A program made the translations under genes and the position numbers. Below are positions 1 to 13,700 of a stretch of 64,000 nucleotides of DNA, one piece after another; position 1 is the stretch's first letter, and every line of letters begins with the position of its first letter. Origin of the DNA: Delphinapterus leucas (taxonomy: Eukaryota > Chordata > Mammalia > Artiodactyla > Monodontidae); the NCBI RefSeq assembly GCF_002288925.2, contig NW_022098000.1, forward strand, positions 21,053,142 through 21,117,141, in the 5' to 3' direction. Under the pieces are notes generated by a model that ran no database searches, was not told where the DNA came from, and saw nothing but the letters and a program-made list of their open reading frames with translations.

Positions 1-1634
1 ACTCTGTGTTAGTTCCTGGGCTAGGTACTTTTACCTATTGATACTTTATCTCCATTTTTCCCAATAACGTTGAAAGACTTATTCCCACCTAACAGCTGGA
101 GAAGCTAAAGATAAAGGAAGTTAAGTATTGTGCCCAAGGAGTGGTTGAGTTGGAATTCATTCAGATCGGGCGCTGACAGCAAAAATCACACTAATGGTCT
201 CCCACATCAAATCCTTCCTCCTCCTTCCCTGCCCCTCCTCTTTTCTCTTGGATTTCATCTTGGCTCTATTGTCCTCATCAGCATCAGCATCTCCTGGATG
301 GAGATACGTAGCCCTCCAACTTCCAAAAGAAACCTTCCCAACAGGGCACCACTCACTGTGGGTTTTATAACAAGTTCTTCTTTATTCTGCCTGTAGAAAG
401 ATCTCATTGCAAGTGTAAATCCTGCAAATAATGCATCATGTTGTATATATCAATAACATGATCTCCTTGGGCTGTTGGTCAATTGTCAAGCTAATCTGAG
501 ATGCCTTTGAGGCACTGATGCAATGTATTTATTCTTTTCATTATAGGTGGGAAATTTTATTAGGAGCCAAAATCACTGAAATCTGAATAGAACACGGAGC
601 TCCCTCCTCCCTTTTCTACTTCGTTGGGAAGAATCTATACCACTAAGGAATTTTACACACTTTGGTCGCCTCAGGCAGCAAGTTCTTCTTCTGCACTATC
701 TGAGCTGAATAATATTGAGAAGCTGAAGGACACCTCCCTTTATGTACTCTTGAGCAATGGAAAATGAAAACAGTACCAGAAAAATTGAGTCCAGGCTGTT
801 TCTTTAGGAAATTTGATGGTCTTGTATAATAAACCCTTAGACATGTCTGCCATAAACTCTGTCAACTGGCACCCAATTAACCAGAACACAGTGCTACCTG
901 CTACTTTTCCAAATCTATATGTTATGACATGATAATAAATTGTCATAATTCCATCCAGTCATATCATCTGAATCATCAAAGAAAGATTAAATCATTTCAC
1001 GTAGTTGGATGCTAAATAATACACTCTTTATATATATGTCTCTCAAGGAACAAGTTAATCAGAATACTATTTTCTAATCATATCAAATAACTGCTATAAA
1101 AGGACCTGCTGCCCCAAATGCTATTTTACAATAAACTGTAAGTGGCTGTGTGCTTGGAATCTGCAACCAGACTGCCTGAGTTCAAATCCCCACTCTGGTA
1201 CTTACTACCAGGTTGTTACTACCAAGTAACATCTTAGACAAGTAACTTATTCTCTCTGTTCTTTAGTTTCCTAATCTGTAAACTGAGGCTAATAATTCTA
1301 TAAATTAATGACAAAGATTAATGTCTACTATATGTCTGTGCTATTACTATTGGCACATAGTAGGTACACAATACATATTTATTGAATTTTTAACTTCAAA
1401 TTCCCATGTCATTTTCGGGATAGAAATGGTCCCAATTTTACAGAGAGAAAAATAGGTATAAGGAGATTTATTCAATGATGGCTAAGAGGAGAAAATCAGT
1501 CTCCAGGTTTTCAGAAAAATAACTCCCATCCAAAATATAATACTATCTTCAATAAAATTAATAGGCCATTGTTTTGCCTTTTTATACAATCAGTGCTCTA
1601 AGCTGAAAAGATCCTGCAGGATCAGGTATTTTAC
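1..1634. other. PKHD1 intron 29, partial
   Basis: AT-rich intron sequence. Apart from a MIR at about 1140-1385 I recognise nothing; the short open frames here are chance. Confidence 0.8.
1140..1385 (+). repeat. MIR SINE
   Basis: The head resembles 'ctgcctgagttcaaatcccc', followed by the conserved core 'ttcctaatctgtaaactgag' and a 'tagtaggtacacaatacat' end. An ancient mammalian tRNA-derived SINE. Confidence 0.8.
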
Positions 1635-1770
1635 CTGCTATGCTGCTTCTGTTTCTGCTGAGAGACACAATTACTGGATTTAAAGAGGAGACGTAAGTAA
1701 ATGCCTTGGGAAGAACCACAGAATGGTCCCCTCTGATCACAGTCACATTCACTGTAGGTCCATCTTCCCC
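1635..1770 (-). CDS. PKHD1: PKHD1 exon 29, last exon in the window
   Basis: 136 nt, residues about 1075-1120, human size (c.3229-3364). Encodes [20 protein letters not shown] and [14 protein letters not shown]. Acceptor TTTCAG, donor GTAAAA. Ends in phase 1; exon 30 should lie to the left of base 1. Confidence 0.95.
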
Positions 1771-4700
1771 CTGAAAAATTAATTTTTAAAATCAAAACTC
1801 TGGGGACTCCCCTGGTGGCCCAGTGGTAAAGAATCCACCTTCCAATGCAGGGGACGCAGGTTCGATCCCTGGTCGGAGAACTAAGATCCCACATGCCGTG
1901 GCACAACTAAGCCCACGCGCCACAACTATTGAGCTCCTGCATCTCAACGAGAGAGCCCATGTGCTGCAAACTACAGAGCCCACTCACCCTGGAGCCCTTG
2001 CGCCACAACTAAAGAGAGAAAACCCACATGCCACAACTAGAGAGAAGCCCAGGTGCCGCAACGAAGAGACCACACACCATAACAAAAGGTCCCACATGCC
2101 TCAACGAAGATCCCGTGTGCCACAACTAAGACCTGACACAGCCAAAAAATTAAGGAAAATAAATAAATAGTTTTTAAAAAATAAAATAAAAACTCTGTAA
2201 ATAAGACTGAGTTGAGCAAAGTCCATACAGAATTAGTTTAAAGGGTTAATTTCAAGAAAATTGTTTTTAAAGACTATATTTGCTACTTTGAAGTCTTTCT
2301 CTGTGTCTCTCTGTGTCTCTCTCTGTCTCTGTCTCTCTCACATGCACACACACTCACAGTGACAAGTGCTTAGAATAGGCAAGTGCAGCATCCAACAGAT
2401 TAAAGGGTAAAGAAGAATGATTTGCAATTAACACTCCAATTGGTTCTGCAAAAAAAAACGCAATTTCAAATAAACATCTATATCTAGCTAAACTACCCAT
2501 CAACTGTGAAAGTACTTTGAGATATTTAAGTACTAAGAAAACTTCCCTCCCACATTTTCTTTCTTGGGATATTTCTTAAGGCTATTATCTTATAAAATAA
2601 GCAATAACCAAAAAAAGAGAAAAAAAACTCCAAGAAACAGTGAATCTACTCAGGAGAGCAGTCAAGGGAAATACTAGGATGAAACCTATAGAATAAATCT
2701 AGAAAACACCAAGTTAGATTGAAGCAGAAGAAGAGGGAGCGTCAAGAAAAAAGAGCAACTGATATAATGAAATATTTTTTAAGATAGAGGATTTTTATAA
2801 TAAGGAAGACATGTAAAAAAAAAACTCTAGGGACTTCCCTGGTGGCACAGTGGTTAAGAATCCGCCTGCCAATGCAGGGAACACAGGTTTGAGCCCTGGT
2901 CCAGGAAGATCCCACATGCCGCGGAGCAACTAAGCCCATACGCCACAGCTACTGAGCCCGCGTGCCACAACTACTAAGGCCCACGCGCCTAGAGCCCGTG
3001 CTCCGCAACAAGAGAAGCCACCACAATGAGAAGCCCACACACCACAACGAAGAATAGCCCCCACTCACCGCAACTAAAGAAAGCCCACGCACAGCAACGA
3101 AGACCCAACACAGTCCAAAAAAACACAAATAAATAAATTTATAAAGTAAAAAACTCTAAGAAAAAGACAAACTACAAAATATATATATTGCCTGATTCTG
3201 TCAGTATCATTCAAATAGTTTAATAATGTAAATATGGTTTATTGATTTAACCAACAAATGACACTGTAACTATATTCAAAGGAATTTAAAGTGGTTGTTT
3301 CAGAAAGGGGGACTGAAGAATGGGGAAGTGGGTACGAGAGAGTATGATTGTCTTACTATTTTCTTTTGAACTTTGCATGTATTGCTTTTTTCAATTAAAA
3401 GTTGGCTTTCCTAATTTTTATTCTCTCTAGTAAAAGAAATTCAAACAGTACAAATTTTACCCATTAAAATAGTAAATATAGCTAAAGTGCTGATACTCAA
3501 TGTTGGCCAAGGCACCAGAAATCAGACACCCACACAGCGATGGTGAGAGTATTATTTAAAAAGTGTTTCAGACAACTGGATATCCATGTCAAAAGCTTTA
3601 TATCTCTGTGCTGTTATTGTTGGCTGGTAAGTACACAGGAAATTTTGGAAATTATCTAAATGTCCAATAATGGGAAATATACAAATTACAACACAAACAT
3701 ATTAGAATTGCATGCAGTTTATATATAAAAGCTAACATTTCATAATATTTGAATAACTGGATGAGATAAAAATATGGGACCAGAGATCAAAGATTACTCT
3801 GAACCCTCTCTTCTTCCAGAGATCTTTATTGTTCAGCAGACAGCCTTCTTTGGGGGTCATGGATGTGCTAGGAATCTTGATGGCACTGAAGTGAACTCTG
3901 AATAGGAAGTTCAATTTCAGCTGTGAGCATGACTCTCACCCACAGCACCAGGGAAGGGTCTGAACCAAAAACTCTTATGCCATCTATGGGATAGCACCAG
4001 CTGAAGAGGGATGGGAAAGCTAAGGGACTTGTGTTTAAGAAACAAGGGAAGCAGTAGGGACTAACTAGGAAGCTATTTCATAGGAACCAGACATTCTAGA
4101 GGATTCCAAGTTCCACCAGTCACATCCATGCCAGAAAACAAAATTGCTAATGAAAACTAAGTTATTTGTTTACTTGAGAAAGAAGCGAGATTCTAAGATA
4201 TATGTCTTGCAAACCAACACTCAGAATGTGCAGTAGGTAAATGTATTTATTCTGTGGCACTAATACTCATTAAGAGTATGGGACTGGGACTGCCTGGTTG
4301 TCTTCTTTTAAAAGAAATTAACTGATGCTAATTACAAGCCCCATTGGCGGGGTCAGCTTCCCAATTCATAACAGAAGTGCTTCCATGTAAGCAACATAAG
4401 CATGCTCTCATGATGAAAACGTCATGTCAGTTAACTTAGTTCTAAGAAACGATTCACTGAGAACCTTACACTACACGTTAATAATGGTCACTCACTCAGA
4501 GAGGAAATGCCAAAAGATTCCACTTACCTTGGGTGGAACTTTGCATTGAATCCTTCGTGAATTGCTTGTGGTGACATTAATGGCACAAAACTGGGATCCA
4601 AATAAAACCAGGCTAACATCTTCCAAACTAGAGCCTCGGATGGTGGCCCAGAGCCCTCCTGTACAAAAGCAGCATTTTCAGATAGGACACATAGCCGTAC

Positions 4701-7700
4701 AGACAGACAACAATTAATTATCCACAAGAGAAATAAATGAAATCAAAATATGAAACTCCTTAGTCAAAACACAAGGCATGTTCAAACTGAAGAAAAAGAC
4801 TGAAGTTAAAAATATAAACTACTAAATGAGATGGGAGATACAGTGACTGAAGGGCAGAGAGAAGGAAATATTTAAGACTAAAACATAGAGATAAAACACA
4901 GACATGGAACAGAGAAGTAGAGTATCAATAGATGGTCTCTGGAAACTGCTTCTGCTCTAGATTTCTGAACATCATCCCTGCCAATTCTATAAAACATACT
5001 CTCTTCCCAAGAAACCAGTATAAGAGAGCAAGTATAAGACAGTAGATAGAGCAGGCAGCCCAGAGTCAGGGCTATAGACTGCTCTACCACTTAGAGCAGG
5101 TCATTTGCATTATTGTCCCTGAGTTCACTGGTCCTCATCTCCCTCATCTTTTTTTTTTTTTGGCCATGCCACTCGGCTTGCAGGATCTTAGCTCCCCGAC
5201 CAGGGATTGAACCCAGCCCTCAGCAGTGAAAGCTCAGAGTCCTAACCACCGGACCACCAGGGAATTCCCACTCCCTCATCTTTAAATGACAGCCTTAACC
5301 CTTCCAGCTTTGTGATTCGATACCACACAGACTATGTTCTGGTCTCCATAATGATATAGAAGGGACTGTCATTGTCACCAAGTGCCACCAGGATTTCTGT
5401 ACTGACCACTGAGGAGGAGCAACCACAGAAACCCCCATCTCCTCACCACAAACGTCAGTAAGAGAAGGAATGGCACCAATCGCACTGATATCACGGCACA
5501 CAATACCATTTGGAGGACCAGCCCTTGATCCAGCTGATGGACAGGAAGCCCACTTATTGTTGATCAGCAACGATTCTGGTCTGCCATCTTTCCAGAAAGG
5601 GATATAAAAGAGGCAGTGAAGCCACCAAATAGAGACACATATCCCATGCCAGTGGGAAGAGGCCACAGAAGCAAGGTTGTCATTCCCCAATGTGTCAGGG
5701 TGAGAAAGGAAATTTATACAACCTGATGAAACTCTTGCAGGAGCATGTGACTAAGTGGAATATCACCCTGAAGTTAAATATATAAACGTGCCCTTAAGAT
5801 TCAGGACAAGACTACAATAAACTTCTAAGTTAAAGAATAACATTGAGGAAGAGCCAACATACATTAGCAACATAAAAGATACAATATCTGGAAACAATCT
5901 TGACAAGAACAATTCAAGAGTATGAAGAAATGTGAAGAAAGCTTTGAAATGCTGCTGACAAACGTAACAGATGAGTTAAAACTTAAATAAGAAAACTAAA
6001 GTAAATGTACGGAAAGAGTGAACATTGTAAGGTGGCATATGTTTCTTTTCTTCTTGAATTTTACTTTATTTTTTATACAACAGGTTATTAGTTATCTATT
6101 TTATACATATTAGTGTATACATGTCAATCCCAATCGCCCAATTCATACCACCACCACCACCACCACACCACCTGCCACTTTCCCTCTTGGTGTCCATACA
6201 TTTGTTCTCTACATCTGTGTCTCTATTTCTGCCCTGCAAACCGGTTCATCTGTACCATTTTTTTAGATTCCACATATATGCGTTAATATACTATATTTGT
6301 TTTTCTCTTTCTGACTTACTTCACTCTGTATGACACTCTCTAGATCCATCCACGTCTCTATAAATGACCCAATTTCGTTCTTTTTTATGACTGAGTAATA
6401 TTCCATTGTATATATGTACCACAACTTCTTTATCCATTCATCTGTCAATGGGCATTTAGGTTGCTTCCATGACCTGGCTATTGTAAATAGTGTTGCAATT
6501 AACACTGGGGTGCATGTGTCTTTCTGAATCATTGCTTTCTCTGGGTATATGCCCAGTAGTGGGGTTCCTGGGTCATATGGTAGTTCTATTTTTAGTTTTT
6601 TAAGGAACCTCCATGCTGTTCTCCATAGTGGCTTATCAATTTACATTCGCACCAACAGTGCAACAGGGTTCCCTTTTCTCCACACCCTCTCCAGCATTTG
6701 TTTGTAGATTTTCTGACGATGCCCTTTCTAACTGGTGTGAGGTGATACCTCATTGTACTTTTGATTTGCATTTCTCTAATAATTAGTGATGTTGAGCAAC
6801 CTGTCGTGTGCTTCTTGGCCACTGTATGTCTTCTTTGCAGAAATGTCTACTTCTGCTCATTTTTTGATTAGGTTGTTTGTTTTTTTACTATTGAGCCGCA
6901 TAAGCTGTTTATATATTTTGGAGATTAATCCTTTGTCTGTTGATTTGTTTGCAAATATTTTCTCCCATTCTGAGGGTTGTCTTTTTATTTTTGTTTTTAT
7001 TTCCATTACTCTAGGAAGTAGATCAAAAAAAGATCTTGCTGTGATTTATGTCAGAGAGTGTTCTTCCTATGTTTTCCTCTAAGAGTTTTATAGTGTCCAG
7101 TCTTGCATTTAGGTCTCTAATCCATTTTGAGTTTATTTTTGTGTATGGTGTTAGGGAATGTTCTAATTTCATTCTTTTACATGTAGCTGTCCAGTTTTCC
7201 CAGCACAACTTATTGAAGAGGCTGTCTTTTCTGCACTGTATATCCTTGCCTCCTCTGTCATAGATTAGTTGACCATAGGTGCGTGGGTTTATCTCTGGGC
7301 TTTCTATCCTGTTCCATTGATCTATATTTCTGTTTTTGCGCCAGTACCATACTGTCTTGATTACTGTAGCTTTGTAGTATAGTCTGAAGTCAGGGAGTCT
7401 GATTCCTCCAGCTCTGTTTCTTTCCCTCAAGACTGCTTTGGCTATTTGGGGTCTTTTGTGTCTCCACACAACTTTTAAGATTATTTTGTTCTAGTTCTGT
7501 AAAAAATGCCACTGGTAATTTGATAAGGATTGCACTGAATCTGTAGATTGCTTTCGGTAGTACTGTCATTTTCACAATACTGATTCTTCCAATCCAAGAA
7601 CATGGTATATCTCTCCATCTGTTTGTATCATCTTTGACTTCTTTCATCAGTGTCTTATAGTTTTCTGCATACAGGTCTTTTGTCTCCTTAGGTAGGTTTA

Positions 7701-10700
7701 TTCCTAGGTATTTTATTCTTTTTGTTGTAATGGTAAATGGGGTTGCTTCCTTAATTTCTCTTTCTGATCTTTTGTTGTTAGTGCATAGGAATGCAAGAGA
7801 TTTCTGTGCATTAATTTTGTATCCTGCAACTTTACCAAATTCGTTGATTAGCTGTAGTAGTTTTCTGGTGGCATCTTTAGGATTCTCTATGTATAGTATC
7901 ATGTCACCTGCAAACAGTGACAGTTTTACTTCTTCTTTTCCAATTTGTATTCCTTTTATTTCTTTTTCTTCTCTGATTGCCGTGGTTAGGACTTCCCAAA
8001 CTATGTTGAATAATAGTCGTAAGAGTGGACAACCTTGTCTTGTTCCTGATCTTAGAGGAAATGCTTTCAGTTTTTCACCATTGAGAATGATGTTTGCTGT
8101 GGGTTTGTCATATATGGCCTTTATTATGTTGAGGTAGGTTCCCGCTATGCCCACTTTCTGAAGAGTTTTTATCATAAATTGGTGTTGAATTTTGTCAAAA
8201 GCTTTTTCTGCATCTATTGAGATGATCATATGGTTTTTATTCTTAAATTTGTTAATATGGTGTATCACATTGATTGATTTGCATATATTGAAGAATCCTT
8301 GCATCCCTGGGATAAATCCCACTTGATCATGGGGTATGATCCTTTTATTATGTTGTTGGATTCTGTTTGCTAGTATTTTGTTGAGGATTTCTGCATCTAT
8401 ACTCATCAGTGATATTGGTCCGTAATTTTCTTTTTTTGTAGAATATTTGTCTAGTTTTAGTATCAGGATGATGAGTTAGAATGAGTTTGGGAGTATTCCT
8501 TCCTCTGCGATTTTCTGGAAGGGTTTGAGAAGGATGGGTGTTAGCTCTTCTCTAAATGTTTAATAGAATTCACCTGTGAAGCCATCTGGTCCTGGACTTC
8601 TGTTTGTTGGAAGGTTTTTAATCACAATTTCAATTTCATTACTTGTGATTGGTCTGTTCATATTTTCTATTCCTTCCTGGTTCAGTCTTGGAAGGTTATA
8701 CCTAAGAATTTGTCCATTTCTTCTAGGTTGTCTATTTTATTGGCATAGAGTTGCTCATAGTAGTCTCTTACGAAACTTTGTATTTCTGCGATGTCTGTTG
8801 TAACTTCTTTTTCATTTCTAATTTTATTGATTTGAGTCCTCTCCTTCTTCTTCTTGATAAGTCTGGCTAAAGGTTTGTCAATTTTGTTTATCTTCTCAAA
8901 GAACCAGCTTTTGGTTTTATTGATCTTTGCTATTGTTTTCTTTGTTTCTATTCCACTTATTTCTGCTCTGATCTTTATGATTTCTTTCCTTCTACTAACT
9001 TTGGGTTTTGTTTGTTCTTCTTTCTCTAGTTCCTTTGGGTGTCAGGTTAGATTGTTTATTTGAGATTTTTCTTGTTTCTTGAGGTAGGCTTGTATTGCTG
9101 TAAACTTCCCTCTTAGAACTGCTTTTGCTGCCTCCCATAGATTTTTGGATCGTCATGTTTTCGTTGTCATTTGTCTCTAGGTATTTTTTGATTTCCTCTT
9201 TGATTTCTTCAGTGATCTCTTGGTTATTTAGTAACGTATTGTTTAGCCTCCATGTGTTTGTGTTTTTTACGTCTTTTTCCCTGTAATTCATTTCTAATCC
9301 CATAGCATTGTGGTCGGAAAAGATGCTTGATATGATTTCAATCTTCTTAAATTTACCGAGGCTTGATTTGTGACCCAAGATGTGATCCTGGAGAATGTTC
9401 TGTGTGCACTTGAGAAGAAAGTGTAATCTGCTGTTTTTGGATGGAATGTCCTATAAATATCAATTAAATCTATCTGGTTTATTGTGTCATTCAAAGCTTG
9501 AGTTTCCTTATTAATTTTCTGTCTGGATGATCTGTTCATTGGTGGAAGTGAGGTGTTAAAGTCCCCCACTATTATTGTGTTACTGTCGATTTCCTCTTTT
9601 ACAGCTGTTAGCAGTTGCCTTATGTATTGAGATGCTCCTATGTTGGGTGCATATATATTTGTTATATCTTCTTCTTGGATTGATCCCTTGATCATTACGT
9701 AGTGTCCTTCCTTGTCTCTTGTAACATTCTTTAAGTCTATTTTATCTGATATGAGTATTGCTGCTCCAGCTTTCTTCTGATTTCCATTTGCATGGAATAT
9801 TTTTTCTATCCCCTCACTTTCAGTCTGTCTGTGTCTCTAGGTCTGAAGTGGGTCTCTTGTAGACAGCATATATATGGGTCTTGTTTTTGTATCCATTCAG
9901 CAAGCCTGTGTCTTTTGCTTGGAGCATTTAATGCATTCATGTTTAAGGTAATTATCGATATGTATGTTCCTATTACCATTTTCTTAATTGTTATGGGTTT
10001 GTTTTTATAGGTCCTTTTCTTCTCTTGTGTTTCCCACTTAGAGAAGTTCCTTTAGCATTTGTTGTAGAGCTGGTTTGGTGGTGGTGAANNNNNNNNNNNN
10101 NNNNNNNNNNNNNNNNNNNNNNNNNNNNNNNNNNNNNNNNNNNNNNNNNNNNNNNNNNNNNNNNNNNNNNNNNNNNNNNNNNNNNNNNAAAGGAACTTCT
10201 CTAAGTGGGAAACACAAGAGAAGTTCCTTTAGCATTTGTTGTAGAGCTGGTTTGGTGGTGGTGAATTCTCTTAGCTTTTGCTTGCCTGTAAAGCTTTTGA
10301 TTTCTCCGTCAAATCTGAATGAGATCCTTGCCACGTAGAGTAATCTTGGTTGTAGTTTCTTCCCTTTCATCACTTTACATATATCGTGCCACTCCCTTCT
10401 GGCTTGTAGAGTTTCTGCTGAGAAATCACCTGTTAACCTTATGGGAGTTCCCTTGTATGTTATTTGTCATTTTTCCCTTGCTGCTTTCAGTAATTTTTCT
10501 TTGTCTTTTATTTTTGCCAATTTGATTACTATGTGTCTCGGCATGTTTCTCCTTGGGTTTATCCTGCCTGGGATTCTCTATGCTTCCTGGACTTAGGTGG
10601 CTATTTCCTTTCCCATGTTAGGGAAGTTTTCGACTATAATCGCTTCAAATATTTCCTCGGGTCCTTTCTCTCTCTCTTCTCCTTCCGAGACCCCTATAAT

Positions 10701-13700
10701 GCGAATGTTGTTGTGCTTAATGCTGTCCCAGAGGTCTCTTAGGCTGTCTTCATTTCTTTTCATGCTTTTTTCTTTATTCTGTTCCATGGCAGTGAATTCC
10801 ACCATTCTGTCTTCCAGGTAACTTATCCGTTCTTCTGCCTCAGTTACTCTGCTACTGATTCCTTCTAGTGTATTTTTCATTTCAGTTATTGTATTGTTCA
10901 TCTCTGTTTGTTTGTTCTTTAATTCTTCTAGGTGTTTGTTCTTTAATTCTTCTAGGTCTTTATTAAATATTTCTTGCATCTTCTCGATCTTTGCCTCCAT
11001 TCTTTTTCCGAGGTCCTGGATCATCTTCACTATCATTATTCTGAATTCTTTTTCTGGAATGTTGCCTATCTCCACTTCATTTAGTTATTTTTCTGGGGTT
11101 TTATCTTGTTCCTTCATCTGGTACAAAGTCCTCTGCCTTTTCATTTTGTCTGTCTTTCTGTGAATGTGGTTTTTCCTTCCACAGGCTGCAGAATTGTAGT
11201 TCTTCTTGCTTCTGCTGTCTGCCCTCTTGTGGATGAGGCTACCTAAGATGCCTGTGGCATACCTTTCTAAGTTAAACTAAAGGATCAATACATCATGATA
11301 AAAATACAAAAAACATTTTTAATTTAAATTAGACATGCTGATTTTAAAATTCAATGAAAAATAAACAATAGCCAGAAAACAAAATTTCAAAAATAAGAGT
11401 GAAGGGGTCTTCTGCCAGACATTAAAATACCTTATAAAACAGCTATAATTGGGGAGATCAGGTGGCAGAGTAGGATGATGCAGAGCTCACCTCCCCCAAC
11501 AAACACATCAAAATACATCTACATGTGGAGCAACTCTCACTGCAAACAACCTGGATGCTGGCAGAAAGGTTCTTCTACAACCAAGGCTGTAAGAAAATCC
11601 TCACAGAGTTGGGTGGGAAGGGAGGAGAAGCAATCAGCTCAGGACGCACACCCCTAGCAGGGGACACAGAAGAAAAGGGGGATATCTCAGGCTCGGGGAC
11701 CCTCCCTGGGGAGTGAGGGGTTTGAGCCACATATTGGGCACCCCAACCCTAGGGCTCAACACCAGGAAGATGAGTCCTGAATTGTGTCCCCCTCAAAATT
11801 CATATGTTGTAGTCCTGGCCACTTGTACCTCAGAATGTGACCTTATTTGGGAATAGGGTCATTACAGATGCACTTAGCTAAGACAAGGTCATATTGGAGT
11901 AGGGTGGGTCCTTAATTCAATATGACTAGTGTCCTTATAATAAGGGAAAATTTGGGCACATAAAAGACACAGGGAGAACACCATGTGAAGATAATGGCAG
12001 AGATCAGGGTGATGCTTTTACAACCCAAGGAATGCCAAAGATTGCCAGCAGACTACCAGAATCTTGGGGAGAGGCATGAAACAAATTCTTTCTCACAGGT
12101 TGTTGCAGAAGGAATCACCTCCACTGACATCTTGATACCAGACTTATAGCCTCCAGAACTGTGAGACAATAAATTTCTGTTATTTAAGCCATCTAGTTTG
12201 CAGTACCTCGTTAAGCAGCCCTAGAAAACTAATACAGACCCCTAACCCACACTATATACGAAAATTAACTAAAAATGAATTATACATCTAAATGCAAGAG
12301 CTAAAGCTATAAAACTCTTAGAAGAAAATATAGGCATAAATCTTGTGACATTGGATTAGGCAATCGTTTCTTAGATAGGACACCAAGGCACAAGCAACAA
12401 CAATAAAATGATAAATATATATTTCTAAGAGATATTGCCCTAGTCCAACCCAACATGCTCTCTCCCCTGGATGGCTTCAGTAGCCTCCATCCTTGCCTCC
12501 CTACAGTATTTCCTCACACAGCAGCCTAAGTCAGATCATGTTGCTTTTGCACTTAAACTTTTCCAATGGCACCTGTCTCGCTCAGAATTAAAGCCAACAT
12601 CCTTTCAGACTTCCCTGGCAGTCCAGTGGTTAGGGCTCTGAGCTTCCACTGCAGGGGGCGCAGGTTGAATCCCTAGTCAGGGAGCTAAGATCCCACATGC
12701 CACACGGCATGGCCAAAAAACAACAACAACAACAACAAAAACCCAATATCCTTTCATAGCCTCTAAAGCCATATGATCTGCTCCCAGTCATCTCCTACCA
12801 CCCCCCTCACTCAATTTATTCCAGCCACAGAAACCTCCTTGGTTGGAACAAGCTGAGCTCATCCTGACTTAAGATTTTATCATTTGGTGTTCCCTCTGCC
12901 TAGAATCTCCTCCAAGATTTCCCCAGGACTCATTCCTTCACTTCCTCCCTGTCTCCATCCTCCAGTGACATCCTTGACATTTCTCCAATGTCAGTGACCA
13001 TCCTATCACAACCACCACTCTCTCTGTCACTATTCCCCTGCTATATTTTTCTCTTACACACTTACCTCCAGGTGAGCAGGGACTTTGTTTCAATTTATTG
13101 TATCCTCAACATTCATAGCGACTGGCACATAGTAAGAGCTAAATAAATTGTTGTCGTTATTATTGTTGATAATAATTAAAAGTTGGAGAGGCAGTGACAA
13201 TGCCATTCCCATTTGAAAGCTGAAGTGCCTCACAAGGGTCCACACCTTAGGACCTAACACACAGAAATGAACCAATATTTTTTTTTAAGGGCACTTGGCA
13301 TATGGGCAAGTGGTGATTTGGAATATTACTGATCACATTATTACATGTATTCATTACATACTCAACTGTTCTGTAAATTCCTTGTTGGTAGGACTCAGCC
13401 TGGTTCTCTTTAAATCCCCAATAGCAGTGTTGCTCAAACTACCCTATTCATAGAAATTGCCTGAGGATCCTGTGAACATGCAGATTGATTAGGAGGTGAG
13501 AGATGGGGCCTGAGACTGCATTTCTAACAAGCTCCCAGATGATGGAGATACTGCTGGTCCAGAACCAAACTTTGAGAACGAAGGTCTTCAGCACCTGGCA
13601 CAGAGCTTTCCACAGGGTGGCTTAGTCAGTGTTGAGTGATTGATGGATGGATGGATGGATGGATGGATGGATGGACTGATACTGGTTGGTACTAGGTAGG

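Larger units (their letters stand above)
6047..11253 (-). mobile_element. LINE-1, nearly complete but broken
   Basis: A minus-strand L1 of about 5.2 kb in intron 27, so in the same sense as PKHD1. Flanks 'gtggcatatgtttct' (6032-6046) and 'gtggcatacctttct' (11254-11268) look like a 15-bp target duplication with two mismatches. From 5' to 3' on its own strand: a short 5' UTR, ORF1 (coiled coil then RNA-binding region), ORF2 endonuclease (about 9970-9000), reverse transcriptase (about 8406-7390) and C-terminal part (to about 7023), then a 3' UTR ending near 6047. ORF1 and ORF2 are split by stops and frameshifts, so it cannot move by itself. A 100-N gap lies inside. Confidence 0.92.

Noticed and set aside
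1802..1880. tRNA gene in SINE heads
   Set aside because: The heads keep tRNA-like A and B boxes but lack a foldable complete tRNA; they are SINE promoters.
2037..2219. Short open frames within SINEs and L1s as small host genes
   Set aside because: They are repeat sequence in the same form at several places in the window.
13640..13676. Possible CRISPR-like or regulatory tandem array
   Set aside because: A plain (GATG)n microsatellite without spacers.
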